64,000 bases of DNA from Sphingopyxis indica (GTDB taxonomy: Bacteria; Pseudomonadota; Alphaproteobacteria; Sphingomonadales; Sphingomonadaceae): positions 310,001 through 374,000 of the forward strand of contig NZ_FZPA01000002.1 in the NCBI RefSeq assembly GCF_900188185.1, given 5' to 3'. Within the stretch, counting starts at the first letter, position 1; each line of letters opens with the position of its first letter. Positions 43,898-53,975 of this stretch are shown piece by piece. Position numbers and translations under genes: made by a program. The notes beneath the pieces are model-generated. The model worked only from the letters and a program-made list of their open reading frames with translations, had not been told where the DNA came from and did no database searches.

Positions 43898-44794
43898 TCA
43901 CTTCGCCACTCCCACGCGCTGAATTTCCCATTGCAGATCGACGCCACTCTTTTCCTTCACGCGGCGGCGGACTTCTTCGCCGAGGGCTTCGAGGTCGGCG
44001 CTTGTCGCTTCGCCGGTGTTGATGAGGAAATTGGTGTGCTTCTCGCTCACCTGCGCGCCGCCGAGCACCAGCCCGCGGCACCCGGCCTCGTCGACGAGCT
44101 GCCAAGCCTTGCGCCCGTCGGGGTTCTTGAAGGTCGAGCCGCCGGTCTTCGAACGCAGCGGCTGCGACGCCTCGCGGCTCGCCGAGATGCGGTCCATTTC
44201 GGCCTGGATCGCCGCCGGATCGCCTGGGCGGCCCCGGAAGGTCGCCGAAACGACGACCGCGCCCTCGGGCAATTCGCTGTGGCGATAGGTGTAGCCGAGG
44301 TCGGCGGGCGCGAGCGTCCGGCGCTCGCCCGAGCGCAGAACGATGTCGGCCTCGACCAATATGTCCTTGACCTCGCTGCCATAGGCGCCGCCGTTCATGC
44401 GCACGAAGCCGCCGACAGTGCCGGGGATCGAACGCAGGAACTCCATCCCCGCGACCCCCGCGTCGCGCGCGGTCGACGAGACGAGAATGCCCGACGCACC
44501 GCCGCCGCAACGCAGTGCGGTTGCGTCCAGCACTTCGACTTTCGCGAACGCCTTGCCGAGCCGGACGACGACGCCGGGGAAGCCGCCGTCGCGGACGATG
44601 AGGTTCGACCCGAGCCCGAGCGCCATCACGGGGACGGCAGGATCGAGGTCACGCAGGAAAGCGGCCAGATCGTCGGCGTCCTTCGGCTCGAACAGCCAGT
44701 CGGCCGCGCCGCCCGATTTGAACCAGACGAGCGGGGCCAGCGGCGCGTGAGGGGTGAGCTTGCCGCGGACGGCGGGAAGAATGGTGGTGGTCAT
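43898..44794 (-). CDS. murB: UDP-N-acetylenolpyruvoylglucosamine reductase
   Basis: This 298-residue FAD enzyme reduces UDP-GlcNAc-enolpyruvate to UDP-MurNAc (short type I MurB). FAD-binding LGLGSNLIVRDGG and IPGTVGG, catalytic Ser in GGSTFKNP and terminal Glu in LQWEIQRVG are all present. It sits between two copies of the same palindromic element, which interrupt the otherwise coupled spacing of the cluster. Confidence 0.97.
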   Translation of the reverse strand: MTTTILPAVRGKLTPHAPLAPLVWFKSGGAADWLFEPKDADDLAAFLRDLDPAVPVMALGLGSNLIVRDGGFPGVVVRLGKAFAKVEVLDATALRCGGGASGILVSSTARDAGVAGMEFLRSIPGTVGGFVRMNGGAYGSEVKDILVEADIVLRSGERRTLAPADLGYTYRHSELPEGAVVVSATFRGRPGDPAAIQAEMDRISASREASQPLRSKTGGSTFKNPDGRKAWQLVDEAGCRGLVLGGAQVSEKHTNFLINTGEATSADLEALGEEVRRRVKEKSGVDLQWEIQRVGVAK

Positions 44795-44799
44795 GATCC

Positions 44800-44936
44800 G
44801 ATCCTCCCCACTTGTGGGGAGGTGGCAGCCGCGAAGCGGCTGACGGAGGGGGCTATCGTGGCCCGCCGACGCTGCGTGAGGACGCGAGCCCCCTCCACCG
44901 CTTCGCGGTCCCCCTCCCCGCCAGCGGGGAGGATTT
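44800..44936. repeat. Palindromic element, family H, copy 2 (between murB and murC)
   Basis: This has the same layout and orientation as 43749-43884, with hairpin ends CCTCCCCACTTGTGGGGAGG and CTCCCCGCCAGCGGGGAG and central arms AGGGGGCT/AGCCCCCT. Confidence 0.92.
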
Positions 44937-44948
44937 GGGAAAGGCCGC

Positions 44949-46382
44949 TCACGCCGCCGCCTCCACCGCGTCCGCCAGCCCCGCCGCCGTCCTGGTCACG
45001 TCGCCCGCGCCGAGGCAGATGATCTTGTCGCCCGCGCCGATCTGGCCCGCGCGGATCGCCTCGGCAAGCGCCTCCGCGAGTGCGGTCGCGTCGGCCACCG
45101 TCGCGGCGTGGCGGTGGCCGCGGTCGCGCAGCCCCTGAACCAGCGCGTCCGACGACACACCCTCGATCGCCGCTTCGCCGGCGGCATAGACGGGCAGCGC
45201 GAGCACCATGTCGGCGTCGTTGAACGCCTGCTGGAACTCGTCCATATGATCGCGCAGCCGCGTGAAGCGGTGCGGCTGGACCACCGCTACGACGCGCCCC
45301 GCCCCGACGCCCTCGCGCGCCGCCGAAAGGACCGCGCGGATTTCGACCGGGTGGTGCGCATAATCGTCGATCACCGCGACACTGCCCTCCCCCGCCGCGA
45401 TCTCGCCGACCTTGGTGAAGCGGCGCTTGACCCCCGCGAAGCCGTCGAAGCCCGATACGATCCTGTCGTCCGAAACCCCCATATGCAGCGCGACCGCAAT
45501 CGCCGCGAGGGCATTCTGGACATTGTGGCGCCCCGACATCGGCAGGTGGATGCCTTCGATCGTCCGGCTGTTTCCGTCGCGGTCGCGCACGACGACATCG
45601 AAGCGATTGCCGTCGGGGCCCGGCGTCACATTGGTTCCGCGCACGTCGGCCTGCGCCGAGAAGCCATAAGTGATGATGCGCCGGTCGCGGATGCGCGGGA
45701 TGATCGCCTGCACCTCGGGATGGTCGAGGCAGAGCATCGCGGCGCCATAGAAGGGCACATTCTCGATAAACTCGACGAAGGCGTCCTTGATCGCGTCGAA
45801 GCTGCCATAATGGTCGAGATGTTCGGGGTCGATGTTGGTGACGACCGCGATCGTCCCGTCGAGGCGCAGGAAGCTGCCGTCGCTTTCGTCGGCCTCGACC
45901 ACCATCCAGTCCGACGCGCCGAGCCGCGCGTTCGAGCCGTAATTGTTGATGATGCCGCCGTTGATGACCGTCGGGTCGATCCCGCCCGCATCGAGCAGCG
46001 CCGCGACGAGGCTGGTCGTCGTCGTCTTGCCATGCGTGCCCGCGATCGCGACGGTCGATTTGAGGCGCATCAGCTCGGCGAGCATTTCGGCGCGGCGTAC
46101 GATCGGAATGCGGTGCGCGAGTGCGGCCTCGACCTCGGGATTGCCGCGCTTGACCGCGGTCGAGGTGACGACAACGGCGACGCCCTCGACATTTTCGGGT
46201 GCGTGGCCGATCGCGACCTTGATGCCGCGCTTCCTCAGCCCCTCGACGACATAGGAGTCGGCGATGTCGCTGCCCTGCACCTGATAGCCCAGATTGTGCA
46301 TCACCTCGGCGATCCCCGACATGCCGATGCCGCCGATGCCGATGAAGTGGATGATGCCGATATCGGTCGCGACGCCGCGCAT
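44949..46382 (-). CDS. murC: UDP-N-acetylmuramate--L-alanine ligase
   Basis: This 477-residue Mur ligase adds L-Ala to UDP-MurNAc. The N-terminal UDP-binding [19 protein letters not shown] loop [14 protein letters not shown], metal/substrate [11 protein letters not shown] and carbamate region are intact. ATG overlaps the murG stop by one base (TGATG). Confidence 0.97.
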   Translation of the reverse strand: MRGVATDIGIIHFIGIGGIGMSGIAEVMHNLGYQVQGSDIADSYVVEGLRKRGIKVAIGHAPENVEGVAVVVTSTAVKRGNPEVEAALAHRIPIVRRAEMLAELMRLKSTVAIAGTHGKTTTTSLVAALLDAGGIDPTVINGGIINNYGSNARLGASDWMVVEADESDGSFLRLDGTIAVVTNIDPEHLDHYGSFDAIKDAFVEFIENVPFYGAAMLCLDHPEVQAIIPRIRDRRIITYGFSAQADVRGTNVTPGPDGNRFDVVVRDRDGNSRTIEGIHLPMSGRHNVQNALAAIAVALHMGVSDDRIVSGFDGFAGVKRRFTKVGEIAAGEGSVAVIDDYAHHPVEIRAVLSAAREGVGAGRVVAVVQPHRFTRLRDHMDEFQQAFNDADMVLALPVYAAGEAAIEGVSSDALVQGLRDRGHRHAATVADATALAEALAEAIRAGQIGAGDKIICLGAGDVTRTAAGLADAVEAAA

Positions 46383-47563
46383 CAATTCGCCTCCCGCCGC
46401 GCCGCGCTGACGCCGCTCGCGGCCGCACGCGGCGCGCTCGCGCCGACGCGGATCACGTCCATCAGCGGCGGCGGCGCAAAACTTTCGACGAGGTCGGCGA
46501 GGTCGCGCGTCGCATCGGGCAAGCCGCAGCGCGCGGCATTTTCCGCCGCGGTTTCGAGTGCGCCGGGTTCGAGCGCCATGCGCTGAATCTGCTTGGCGAG
46601 CGCGGCGGGGGTGAAGTCGGCCTGCGGAATCGACAGCGCGCCATGCGCCTCGACCAGATCGACGACGTTCCACGTCTGGTGATCGTCCATCGCGTGCGGA
46701 TAGGGAACGAAGATCGCGGGGCGGCCGGCGCAGGCGAGTTCGGCGACGGTCGAGGCGCCCGCGCGGCCGATGAACAGATGCGCCCAGCGCAGCCGCTCGG
46801 GCAGGTCGGCGATATAGGGGGCGCATTCGGCCGCGACGCCGAGCTCGGCATATTTGCCGCGCACCGATTCCAGATCCTCCTCGCGCGCCTGCTGGACGAT
46901 CTGCAGGCGTTCGAGCAGCGCCTTCGGCAGCATCGCGACCGCCGCCGGAACGACGTCGGAGAGGATCGTCGCGCCAAGGCTGCCGCCGACGACGAGCAGG
47001 CGCAATATGCCGTCCTCGGGCAGCGGCGGATAGCCTTCTTCGCGGATCGCGATCACTTCCTCGCGCACCGGATTGCCGGTGAGGTGGCGTTTCATCGCGC
47101 ATTTTTCAGGGAAGCGGTCGATGTTGCGATAGGCGACGGCGATCGCATCGACCCGGGCCGCCATCAGCCGGTTGGTGCGGCCGAGCACGGCATTCTGCTC
47201 GTGGATCACGCTCGGCGTCTTCGTCGCGCGCGCCGCGAGCAGGCTGGGGAGCGAGGGATAGCCGCCGAAGCCGACGACCACCGCGGGGTCGAAGTCGCGG
47301 ATCAGGTCGATCGCCTGTGCGCGCCCCTTGCGGATCGCGAGCGCGGCCTTGAACCAGCCGACCGGTCCGCCATGGACGCGCCCGGCGGGCAGCACATGCG
47401 TTTCGAGCTCGGCGGGAGCGCCGGGAATCTTCAGGCCGCGGTCGTCGCTGACCAGCGCGACGCGATGCCCGCGCGCGATCAGCTCGCCAGCGAGCGCATA
47501 GGCGGGCAGCATGTGGCCGCCGGTACCGCCGGCGGCGAGAAGATAGTGGCGGGTGGCGCTCAT
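46382..47563 (-). CDS. murG: MurG glycosyltransferase (lipid II synthesis)
   Basis: This 393-residue peripheral GT28 enzyme moves GlcNAc from UDP-GlcNAc to lipid I. G-loops [17 protein letters not shown] and VVGGSLGA, with the UDP-binding [21 protein letters not shown] and MDDHQTWN, are visible. A 30-residue Ala-rich C-terminal tail extends past the usual end. Overlaps ftsW (ATGA at 47560-47563). Confidence 0.97.
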   Translation of the reverse strand: MSATRHYLLAAGGTGGHMLPAYALAGELIARGHRVALVSDDRGLKIPGAPAELETHVLPAGRVHGGPVGWFKAALAIRKGRAQAIDLIRDFDPAVVVGFGGYPSLPSLLAARATKTPSVIHEQNAVLGRTNRLMAARVDAIAVAYRNIDRFPEKCAMKRHLTGNPVREEVIAIREEGYPPLPEDGILRLLVVGGSLGATILSDVVPAAVAMLPKALLERLQIVQQAREEDLESVRGKYAELGVAAECAPYIADLPERLRWAHLFIGRAGASTVAELACAGRPAIFVPYPHAMDDHQTWNVVDLVEAHGALSIPQADFTPAALAKQIQRMALEPGALETAAENAARCGLPDATRDLADLVESFAPPPLMDVIRVGASAPRAAASGVSAARREAN

Positions 47564-48795
47564 TTCTTGTTCCAGTTGCGGGTCATCGACACGCGCGCCG
47601 CATAGGGGTTCCGCCGGGTCAGCGACAAGAGCAAACCCATGCCGATCGACAAAGCGATGAACGACGAGCCGCCATAGCTGATGAAGGGCAAGGTCATGCC
47701 CTTCGACGGAAAGAGCTGGGTGTTCACCGCCATGTTGATGATCGCCTGTCCGCCGAATTGCGCGATCAATGCGGTGACGGCAAGGATCAGGAAGCTGTCC
47801 TCCTCGTCGAGCAGGCGGACGAGGACGCGGACGATGATCGCGAGGTAGAGGATGGCGATCGCGACGCAGGCGATGATCCCGAACTCTTCGCCGATTACCG
47901 AGAAGATATAGTCGGTGTGCGCTTCGGGAAGCTGGAACTTCGCGAGGCCCGCGCCGGGGCCGGTGCCAATCAGGCCGCCCGCCGTCAGCGTCGCATGCGC
48001 CTTGTCGACCTGATAGCTGTCGCCGCTTTCGAACAGCCAGATATTGATGCGCTGCTGCGCCACCGGATAGAAGAAATAGGCGAGGACGATCCCCACCAGC
48101 CCCGCGACGCCGAGCCCCGCCATGATCCGCATCGACAGCCCGGCGACGAGCACGAGCACGAACCAGGTCGCGCCGAAGATGACCGTCTGGCCGAGGTCGG
48201 GCTGTCCCATGAGCAGCACCGCGATCACGCCCGTCAGCACGAAGGACAGCGGCACGACCGGCAGGCTCTGATCGTGGAGCCGCAGCGACAGGACCCACGC
48301 GAGCGATACCGCAAAGAAGGGCTTCAGAAATTCGGACGGCTGAAAGCGGAAAGCGCCGCTGCCGATCCAGCGCTGCGCGCCGTTCACCGACGTGCCGATC
48401 AGCGGCACGAGGAAAAGCAGCGCGAGGCAGGTGAGCGTGCCATAGATGGCGAACCGCCGCGCCTGCGGCTTGGGCAGCATCGAGATCGCGAGCATCACCG
48501 GCACGCCGACGATCACCCACATCAGCTGGCGATAGAAATAATAGAGCGGATCGAGGCTCGCGGTCGTCGTTGACAGCTTCTGCGCGGCGACCGGCGACGC
48601 GGCGGCGACCGCGACGAGGCCGATCGCGATCAGCATCGACACGAGAAGCAAGAGCACGCGGTCGATTTCCCAGAACCACAGGCCGAGCGGGGTGCGGTCG
48701 GCGCGGCTGAGGCGCGGGCCGCGTCGTTTCGTGCCGCGCGTCGCCGCGATAATCGGCCGCTCGCTCGCGCGCTCCATGTCCATCCCCCCGCTCAC
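47560..48795 (-). CDS. ftsW: FtsW peptidoglycan polymerase (SEDS)
   Basis: This 411-residue SEDS glycosyltransferase of the divisome has ten membrane helices. Family signatures NGAQRWIGSGAFRFQPSEF, LMGQPDLGQTVIFG, EAHTDYIFSVIGEEFG and LPFISYGGSSFIA are present. GTG at 48795 overlaps the murD stop (GTGA); ATGs at 48783 and 48777 are alternatives, the last with GGGGGG six bases before. FtsW rather than RodA is supported by the dcw context. Confidence 0.96.
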   Translation of the reverse strand: MSGGMDMERASERPIIAATRGTKRRGPRLSRADRTPLGLWFWEIDRVLLLLVSMLIAIGLVAVAAASPVAAQKLSTTTASLDPLYYFYRQLMWVIVGVPVMLAISMLPKPQARRFAIYGTLTCLALLFLVPLIGTSVNGAQRWIGSGAFRFQPSEFLKPFFAVSLAWVLSLRLHDQSLPVVPLSFVLTGVIAVLLMGQPDLGQTVIFGATWFVLVLVAGLSMRIMAGLGVAGLVGIVLAYFFYPVAQQRINIWLFESGDSYQVDKAHATLTAGGLIGTGPGAGLAKFQLPEAHTDYIFSVIGEEFGIIACVAIAILYLAIIVRVLVRLLDEEDSFLILAVTALIAQFGGQAIINMAVNTQLFPSKGMTLPFISYGGSSFIALSIGMGLLLSLTRRNPYAARVSMTRNWNKK

Positions 48796-50096
48796 GCCCC
48801 GAGCGCCTTGACCAGCGCCCGGAACCGGTCGCCGCGTTCTTCATAATCCTTATACTGGTCGAACGAGGCGCAGGCGGGCGAGAGCAGCACCACATCGCCC
48901 GGCTGCACCGCAGCCGCGGCACGGGCGACGGCCTGTTCGAGCGTGCCCGCGCGATCGACGGGCAGCGCGTCGCCAATCTCCTCGGCAAAGCCCTCCATCG
49001 CCTCTCCGATCAGATAGGCGCGCTTGACATGGCCGAACCATGGACGGCAGGCGGCGAGCCCGTCGCCCTTTGCCTGCCCGCCCGCGATCCAGTGCAAACG
49101 CTGGTCCGGCGCCGGCGGAAAAGCCGCCAGCGCCGGTGCAGCGGAAGCCGCATTGGTCGCCTTGCTGTCGTTATACCAGCTGGCGCCACGGGCTTCGCCG
49201 ATCCATTCCATGCGATGCGGCAGCGACTTATAGGTCGCAAGGCCGCGCTCGATTTCGTCGTCGTTCAGGCCGAGCACCCGGCAGACCGCGATCGCGCAGA
49301 CGGCGTTCTGCGCATTATGCGGCCCCTGCAGCGCGGGCCAGCGCGCCTGATCGGCAGGGTCGATGTCTTTCGCCGAGACGCGATAGAGGCGATGGTTGAT
49401 GTGGCTCGCGATCGCTTTCGACGGGCCGTCGTCGGTCGCGACGATCGCCACCTGATCGCGGTGCTGAAGGCTGAACAGGCGGGCCTTCGACGCGGCATAG
49501 CCTTCGAATCCGTCATAGCGGTCGAGATGGTCGGGGCTGATGTTGGTGAGCACCGCAATGTCGCACGCAAGGCTGTGCGAAAGGTCGATCTGATAGCTCG
49601 ACAGTTCGAGCACATAGACGCCACCTTCGGGCAGGGGATCGCGCGCGAGGATCGGCAGGCCGATGTTGCCGCCCATCAGCGCGGGGATGCCCGCGCTTTC
49701 GAGCATATGGGTGACGAGCGCGGTGACCGTCGACTTGCCGTTGGTGCCGGTGATGCCGACGAGCTTGTGCGGCGGCAGCTCACCGCGCGCTTCGGCGAAA
49801 AGTTCGACGTCGCCGATCACCGACACATGCGCCTCGCGCGCGTGCGCCGCGATCGGGTGGCGGTTCAATGGCACGCCGGGCGAAACGACCACCCCGGCAA
49901 AGCCGGTGAGGTCGATCGTCAGCGGGTCGCCGATGTCGGCACCCAGCGCCATCGCCTCGTCGCGCGCTTCCTCGCGGTCGTCCCACGCGGTCACGCCGGC
50001 GCCGCTGGCGATCAGCGCCTCTGAGGTCGCGAGCCCCGAGCGCGCCAGTCCCAGCACCGCATAGCGGCGGCCGGCAAAGGCGCGGCTGGTGATCAC
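48792..50096 (-). CDS. murD: UDP-N-acetylmuramoylalanine--D-glutamate ligase
   Basis: This 434-residue Mur ligase adds D-Glu. ATP loop [39 protein letters not shown] and [13 protein letters not shown]-terminal WYNDSKATN and [20 protein letters not shown] match the family. GTG start overlaps the mraY stop (GTGA). Confidence 0.97.
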   Translation of the reverse strand: MITSRAFAGRRYAVLGLARSGLATSEALIASGAGVTAWDDREEARDEAMALGADIGDPLTIDLTGFAGVVVSPGVPLNRHPIAAHAREAHVSVIGDVELFAEARGELPPHKLVGITGTNGKSTVTALVTHMLESAGIPALMGGNIGLPILARDPLPEGGVYVLELSSYQIDLSHSLACDIAVLTNISPDHLDRYDGFEGYAASKARLFSLQHRDQVAIVATDDGPSKAIASHINHRLYRVSAKDIDPADQARWPALQGPHNAQNAVCAIAVCRVLGLNDDEIERGLATYKSLPHRMEWIGEARGASWYNDSKATNAASAAPALAAFPPAPDQRLHWIAGGQAKGDGLAACRPWFGHVKRAYLIGEAMEGFAEEIGDALPVDRAGTLEQAVARAAAAVQPGDVVLLSPACASFDQYKDYEERGDRFRALVKALGA

Positions 50097-51163
50097 CGCA
50101 GCTTCAGGGTCGCAAGCCCCGCGAGCGCGAGGACGATCGACACGATCCAGAAACGGATGACGACGGTCGATTCGGGCCAGCCGAGCTGTTCGAAATGATG
50201 GTGGATCGGCGCCATGCGAAAGACGCGCTTGCCCGTTCTCTTATACCAGAAGACCTGGATGATTACCGACAAGGCTTCGACCACGAACAGGCCTCCGACA
50301 AGGACGAGCACCAGCTCGTGCTGCGCGGTGACCGCCATCGTCGCGAGCGCGCCGCCGAGCGCAAGGCTGCCCGTATCGCCCATGAACACCGCCGCGGGCG
50401 GGGCATTGAACCACAGGAAGGCGAGGCAGGCGCCGATGATCGCGGCGGCGAAGATCGCGAGCTCGCCCGCGCCGGGAACGTGCGGAATGCCCAGATAGCC
50501 GGCGAATTTCACATTGCCCGACAGATAGACGATGACCAGAAAGGTCAGGCTGGCGATCATTACCGGAAAAGTCGCGAGCCCGTCGAGCCCGTCGGTCAGG
50601 TTCACCGCATTGCCGAAGCCGACGATCAGCACCATCGCAAAGACATAATAGAGCGGGCCGAGCGGGATATAGACGTCGCTGAGGAAGGGAAGATAAAGGT
50701 CGGTGCCGGTGCGCGAGACGATCAGCAGCACCGCGATCCCGGCGATGACGAACTCGATCAGCAGCCGGACGCGGCCCGGAATGCCGCGATGGCTCGCCTT
50801 CGTCACCTTGTCGAAGTCGTCCAGGAAGCCGACCGCAGCGAAACCACCGGTGACGAACAGGCAGGCCCAGACAAAACGATTGGACAGGTCCATCCAGAGC
50901 AGCGCCGAAATCATCAACGAAATCAGGATCATCAGCCCGCCCATCGTCGGCGTGCCCTTTTTCGCGAGATGGCTTTGCGGGCCGTCGTCGCGGATCGGCT
51001 GTCCCTTCCCCTGCCGCATACGCAGCATCAGGATGAAGCGCGGGCCGATCCACAGCCCGATGATCAGCGCGGTCGCCACCGCGGCCCCCGAGCGAAAGCT
51101 CAGGTAGCGGATGAGATTGAGCGCCCCCGGAAAGCCAAGCCATTCCGCCAGCCAGTACAGCAT
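50093..51163 (-). CDS. mraY: Phospho-N-acetylmuramoyl-pentapeptide transferase
   Basis: This 356-residue ten-helix enzyme makes lipid I on undecaprenyl phosphate. Active-site motifs [43 protein letters not shown] and [14 protein letters not shown] are intact. The ATG at 51163 (TGATG overlap with murF) is preferred to the TTG one codon earlier. Confidence 0.97.
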   Translation of the reverse strand: MLYWLAEWLGFPGALNLIRYLSFRSGAAVATALIIGLWIGPRFILMLRMRQGKGQPIRDDGPQSHLAKKGTPTMGGLMILISLMISALLWMDLSNRFVWACLFVTGGFAAVGFLDDFDKVTKASHRGIPGRVRLLIEFVIAGIAVLLIVSRTGTDLYLPFLSDVYIPLGPLYYVFAMVLIVGFGNAVNLTDGLDGLATFPVMIASLTFLVIVYLSGNVKFAGYLGIPHVPGAGELAIFAAAIIGACLAFLWFNAPPAAVFMGDTGSLALGGALATMAVTAQHELVLVLVGGLFVVEALSVIIQVFWYKRTGKRVFRMAPIHHHFEQLGWPESTVVIRFWIVSIVLALAGLATLKLR

Positions 51164-52539
51164 CAATAATCCCCATGAGTCAGCGCCGTCACCAAGTGCG
51201 ACAGGCCGACGCTATTCGATCCCTTGATCAGCACCACGTCGCCGGGGCGGATCAGGTCCCTCAGCCGCGCGGTGGCGGCCGGGTGGGCGGCCACATGCTC
51301 GAAATCGATGCGGCCCTCAAGCGCTTTGGCGAGCGGCGCCATTTCTTCGCCGACAAGCAAGGCAAATTGCACGCCAGCTGCGACGAGCGGAGCGGCGAGC
51401 CCCGCATGATAGGCCTCGCCGCCGGCGCCGAGTTCCTTCATGCTGCCGAGAATCACTACCTTGCGCTTTCCGGATTCGTCGCCGAGCTGGCCGATGGTCG
51501 CCGCCATCGACGCGGGATTGGCGTTATAGCTTTCGTCGATCACCAGTATCTCGCCGCCGTCGACCGGAACCCGGTGCCGCGCGCCGCGCCCCGCAAGACC
51601 GCCCATTTCGGCAAAGGCGAGCCCCGCGGCAGGCAGGTCGCCGCCGACCGCTTTCACCGCGGCGAGCACCGCGAGCGCGTTCGCGACCCAGTGCGCGCCG
51701 CCCTGCGCGATGGTGAAGCAAAGCAGCGCCTCTTCGACCTCGGCCGTGACGAGCGAGCCGCCCCTGCCGTCGGACAGCCAGTCGACCGCACGCACATCCG
51801 CGCCTTCGCCGAACCCGAAGCTGACGACGCGCGCGGCATGGCGCTCCGCTTTGGCGCGCAGCCGCGCATAATGCGGGCTGTCGAAGGGGATGATCGCGGT
51901 GCCGCCGGGCTCCAGCCCTTCGAAAATCTCGCCCTTGGCGTCGGCAATCGCTTCTTCGCTGCCGAAGAATTCCATATGCGCGGGCGCGATGGTCGTGACG
52001 ATCGCGACGTGCGGGCGGACGAGGCGGGTCAGTTCGGCGAGTTCGCCGGCGTGGTTCATCCCCATTTCGAACACACCATAGTCGGCGTTCGCGGGCATAC
52101 GCGCGAGGCTCAAGGGCACGCCGACATGATTGTTGTAGCTCTTGACCGAACGATGCGCCTTGCCGGGACGGAAGCGGTCGAGCGCGGCGTAGAGCGCTTC
52201 CTTGGTTCCCGTCTTGCCCGCCGAACCGGTGACGCCGATGATCCGCGCCCGGCTGCGCGCGCGCGAGGCGGCGCCGAGCGCGGTGAGCGCAGCGGCGCTG
52301 TCGGCGACGCGGACGTGCGGGAAGTCGATCGGGGTTTCGCAGACGATCCCCGCCGCCCCCGCAGCGATCGCCTTGTCGATAAATTTATGCCCGTCGGTCG
52401 CCTCGCCCTTCATCGCGACGAACAGGTCGCCTTTCGTCACCTCGCGCGAATCGAAGGCGACACCCTGGACCGCGAAATCGGCGCTCGCCGTCCCGCCGGT
52501 CGCCCCCGCGATGGCGCGTGCGGTCCACAGCGCGCTCAT
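51163..52539 (-). CDS. murF: UDP-MurNAc-tripeptide--D-Ala-D-Ala ligase
   Basis: This 458-residue ligase adds D-Ala-D-Ala to the tripeptide precursor. ATP loop [41 protein letters not shown] and [12 protein letters not shown] are the MurF signatures. ATG overlaps the murE stop (ATGA at 52536-52539). Confidence 0.97.
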   Translation of the reverse strand: MSALWTARAIAGATGGTASADFAVQGVAFDSREVTKGDLFVAMKGEATDGHKFIDKAIAAGAAGIVCETPIDFPHVRVADSAAALTALGAASRARSRARIIGVTGSAGKTGTKEALYAALDRFRPGKAHRSVKSYNNHVGVPLSLARMPANADYGVFEMGMNHAGELAELTRLVRPHVAIVTTIAPAHMEFFGSEEAIADAKGEIFEGLEPGGTAIIPFDSPHYARLRAKAERHAARVVSFGFGEGADVRAVDWLSDGRGGSLVTAEVEEALLCFTIAQGGAHWVANALAVLAAVKAVGGDLPAAGLAFAEMGGLAGRGARHRVPVDGGEILVIDESYNANPASMAATIGQLGDESGKRKVVILGSMKELGAGGEAYHAGLAAPLVAAGVQFALLVGEEMAPLAKALEGRIDFEHVAAHPAATARLRDLIRPGDVVLIKGSNSVGLSHLVTALTHGDY

Positions 52540-53975
52540 GCCGCCACCTCGCGCGCGACGCCGACGTCGTCGAAGGGGATGATCCGCATCGCCTCACCCG
52601 CGCCGACGATCTGGCCCTGCTCATGCCCCTTGCCCGCGATGCAGACGATGTCCTCCGCCCCGGCCTCGGCGATCGCGGCGGCGATCGCGGCGCGGCGGTC
52701 GCCGATCACCTGTGCGGCGGGCGCGCCCTCGGCGATCGCGGCGCGGATCGCCGCCGGGTCTTCGCCGCGCGGATTGTCGTCGGTGATGATCGCAAGGTCG
52801 GCCTTGGCGGCGGCGACGCGGCCCATCGCCGCGCGCTTGTCCCTGTCGCGGTCGCCCCCCGCGCCGAACACGAGGATCAGGCGGCCGCTCGCGTGCGGAC
52901 GCAGCGCGTCGAGCGCCGCTTCGAGTCCGTCGGGGGTGTGCGCATAATCGACATAGACGGGGGCGCCCGCGCGCGTGATCGCGGCGCGTTCGAGCCGGCC
53001 GCGCACCGGTTGGAGCCGCGAAAGGTTGGCGAGCGTCTGCTGCACATCGCCGCCGGTCGCGATGACGAGCCCCGCGGCGACGAGCGCATTGGCGGCCTGA
53101 TAGGCGCCGATCAGCGGCAGGTCGACGCTCACCTCAAGATCGCCGGCGGCGACCGCGAGCGTCTGGCCGAGCTGGGTCGGCGTGCGCGAGACGAGCCGGA
53201 GCGCCTCGCCGTCCGTCCCCACCGTCAGCGTGCGCAATCCGCGCGCGGACGCCGTATCGAGAACCCGTGCGGACGAGGGATCGTCGGCCCAGATCACCGC
53301 GGCGCCGCCGGGTTCGACGACTTCTGCGAACAGGCGCAGCTTGGCCGCAAGATAGGCGTCCATCGTGCCATGATAGTCGAGATGGTCGTGGCTGAGATTG
53401 GTGAAAGCCGCCGCGCGCACGGGCAGCCCCTCGGTGCGATACTGGTCGAGCCCGTGGCTCGACGCCTCGAAGGCGGCGTGCGTCACCCCCTCGGCGGCGA
53501 GCCCCGACATGGTGCCGAGAAAGGTCACGATGTCGGGCGTGGTCAGCCCGGTTGCCGCGCTGTCGATCGACGTCGTGATGCCGAGCGTCCCGATCGAGGC
53601 GGCGTGAAAGCCCGCCATGCGCCACAGCTGGCGCGTCATCTCAACGGTCGAGGTCTTGCCGTTGGTCCCGGTCACCGCAACGCAGGTCGCCGGGAAACGA
53701 TGAAAGAAGCGCGCGGCGATCCGGGCAAAGGCGCGGCGCGGATTGGCGTCGGCGACATGCACCGCGCCCTCGACCTTCGCCTCGGGGCGCGCGACGATCG
53801 CGATCGCGCCCGCCTCGACCGCGGCGGGAATGAAATCCTCGCCGTTGACGCGCGCGCCGGGGAAGGCGCCGAAGACCGTTCCGGGCGCGACCTTGCGATG
53901 GTCGATGGCGAGGCCGGTGACCACGGGGTCGGCGTCGGACTGGGCCGGGGCATCGAGGAGCGCCGAGAGACGCAT
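52536..53975 (-). CDS. murE: UDP-MurNAc-L-Ala-D-Glu--2,6-diaminopimelate ligase
   Basis: This 479-residue ligase adds the third residue. ATP loop AVTGTNGKTSTVEM, EASSHGLDQYR and DHLDYHGTMDAYLAAK are present. The DDNPR motif (ITDDNPRGEDP) indicates meso-diaminopimelate as substrate, as in Gram-negative walls. ATG overlaps the ftsI stop by one base. Confidence 0.97.
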   Translation of the reverse strand: MRLSALLDAPAQSDADPVVTGLAIDHRKVAPGTVFGAFPGARVNGEDFIPAAVEAGAIAIVARPEAKVEGAVHVADANPRRAFARIAARFFHRFPATCVAVTGTNGKTSTVEMTRQLWRMAGFHAASIGTLGITTSIDSAATGLTTPDIVTFLGTMSGLAAEGVTHAAFEASSHGLDQYRTEGLPVRAAAFTNLSHDHLDYHGTMDAYLAAKLRLFAEVVEPGGAAVIWADDPSSARVLDTASARGLRTLTVGTDGEALRLVSRTPTQLGQTLAVAAGDLEVSVDLPLIGAYQAANALVAAGLVIATGGDVQQTLANLSRLQPVRGRLERAAITRAGAPVYVDYAHTPDGLEAALDALRPHASGRLILVFGAGGDRDRDKRAAMGRVAAAKADLAIITDDNPRGEDPAAIRAAIAEGAPAAQVIGDRRAAIAAAIAEAGAEDIVCIAGKGHEQGQIVGAGEAMRIIPFDDVGVAREVAA

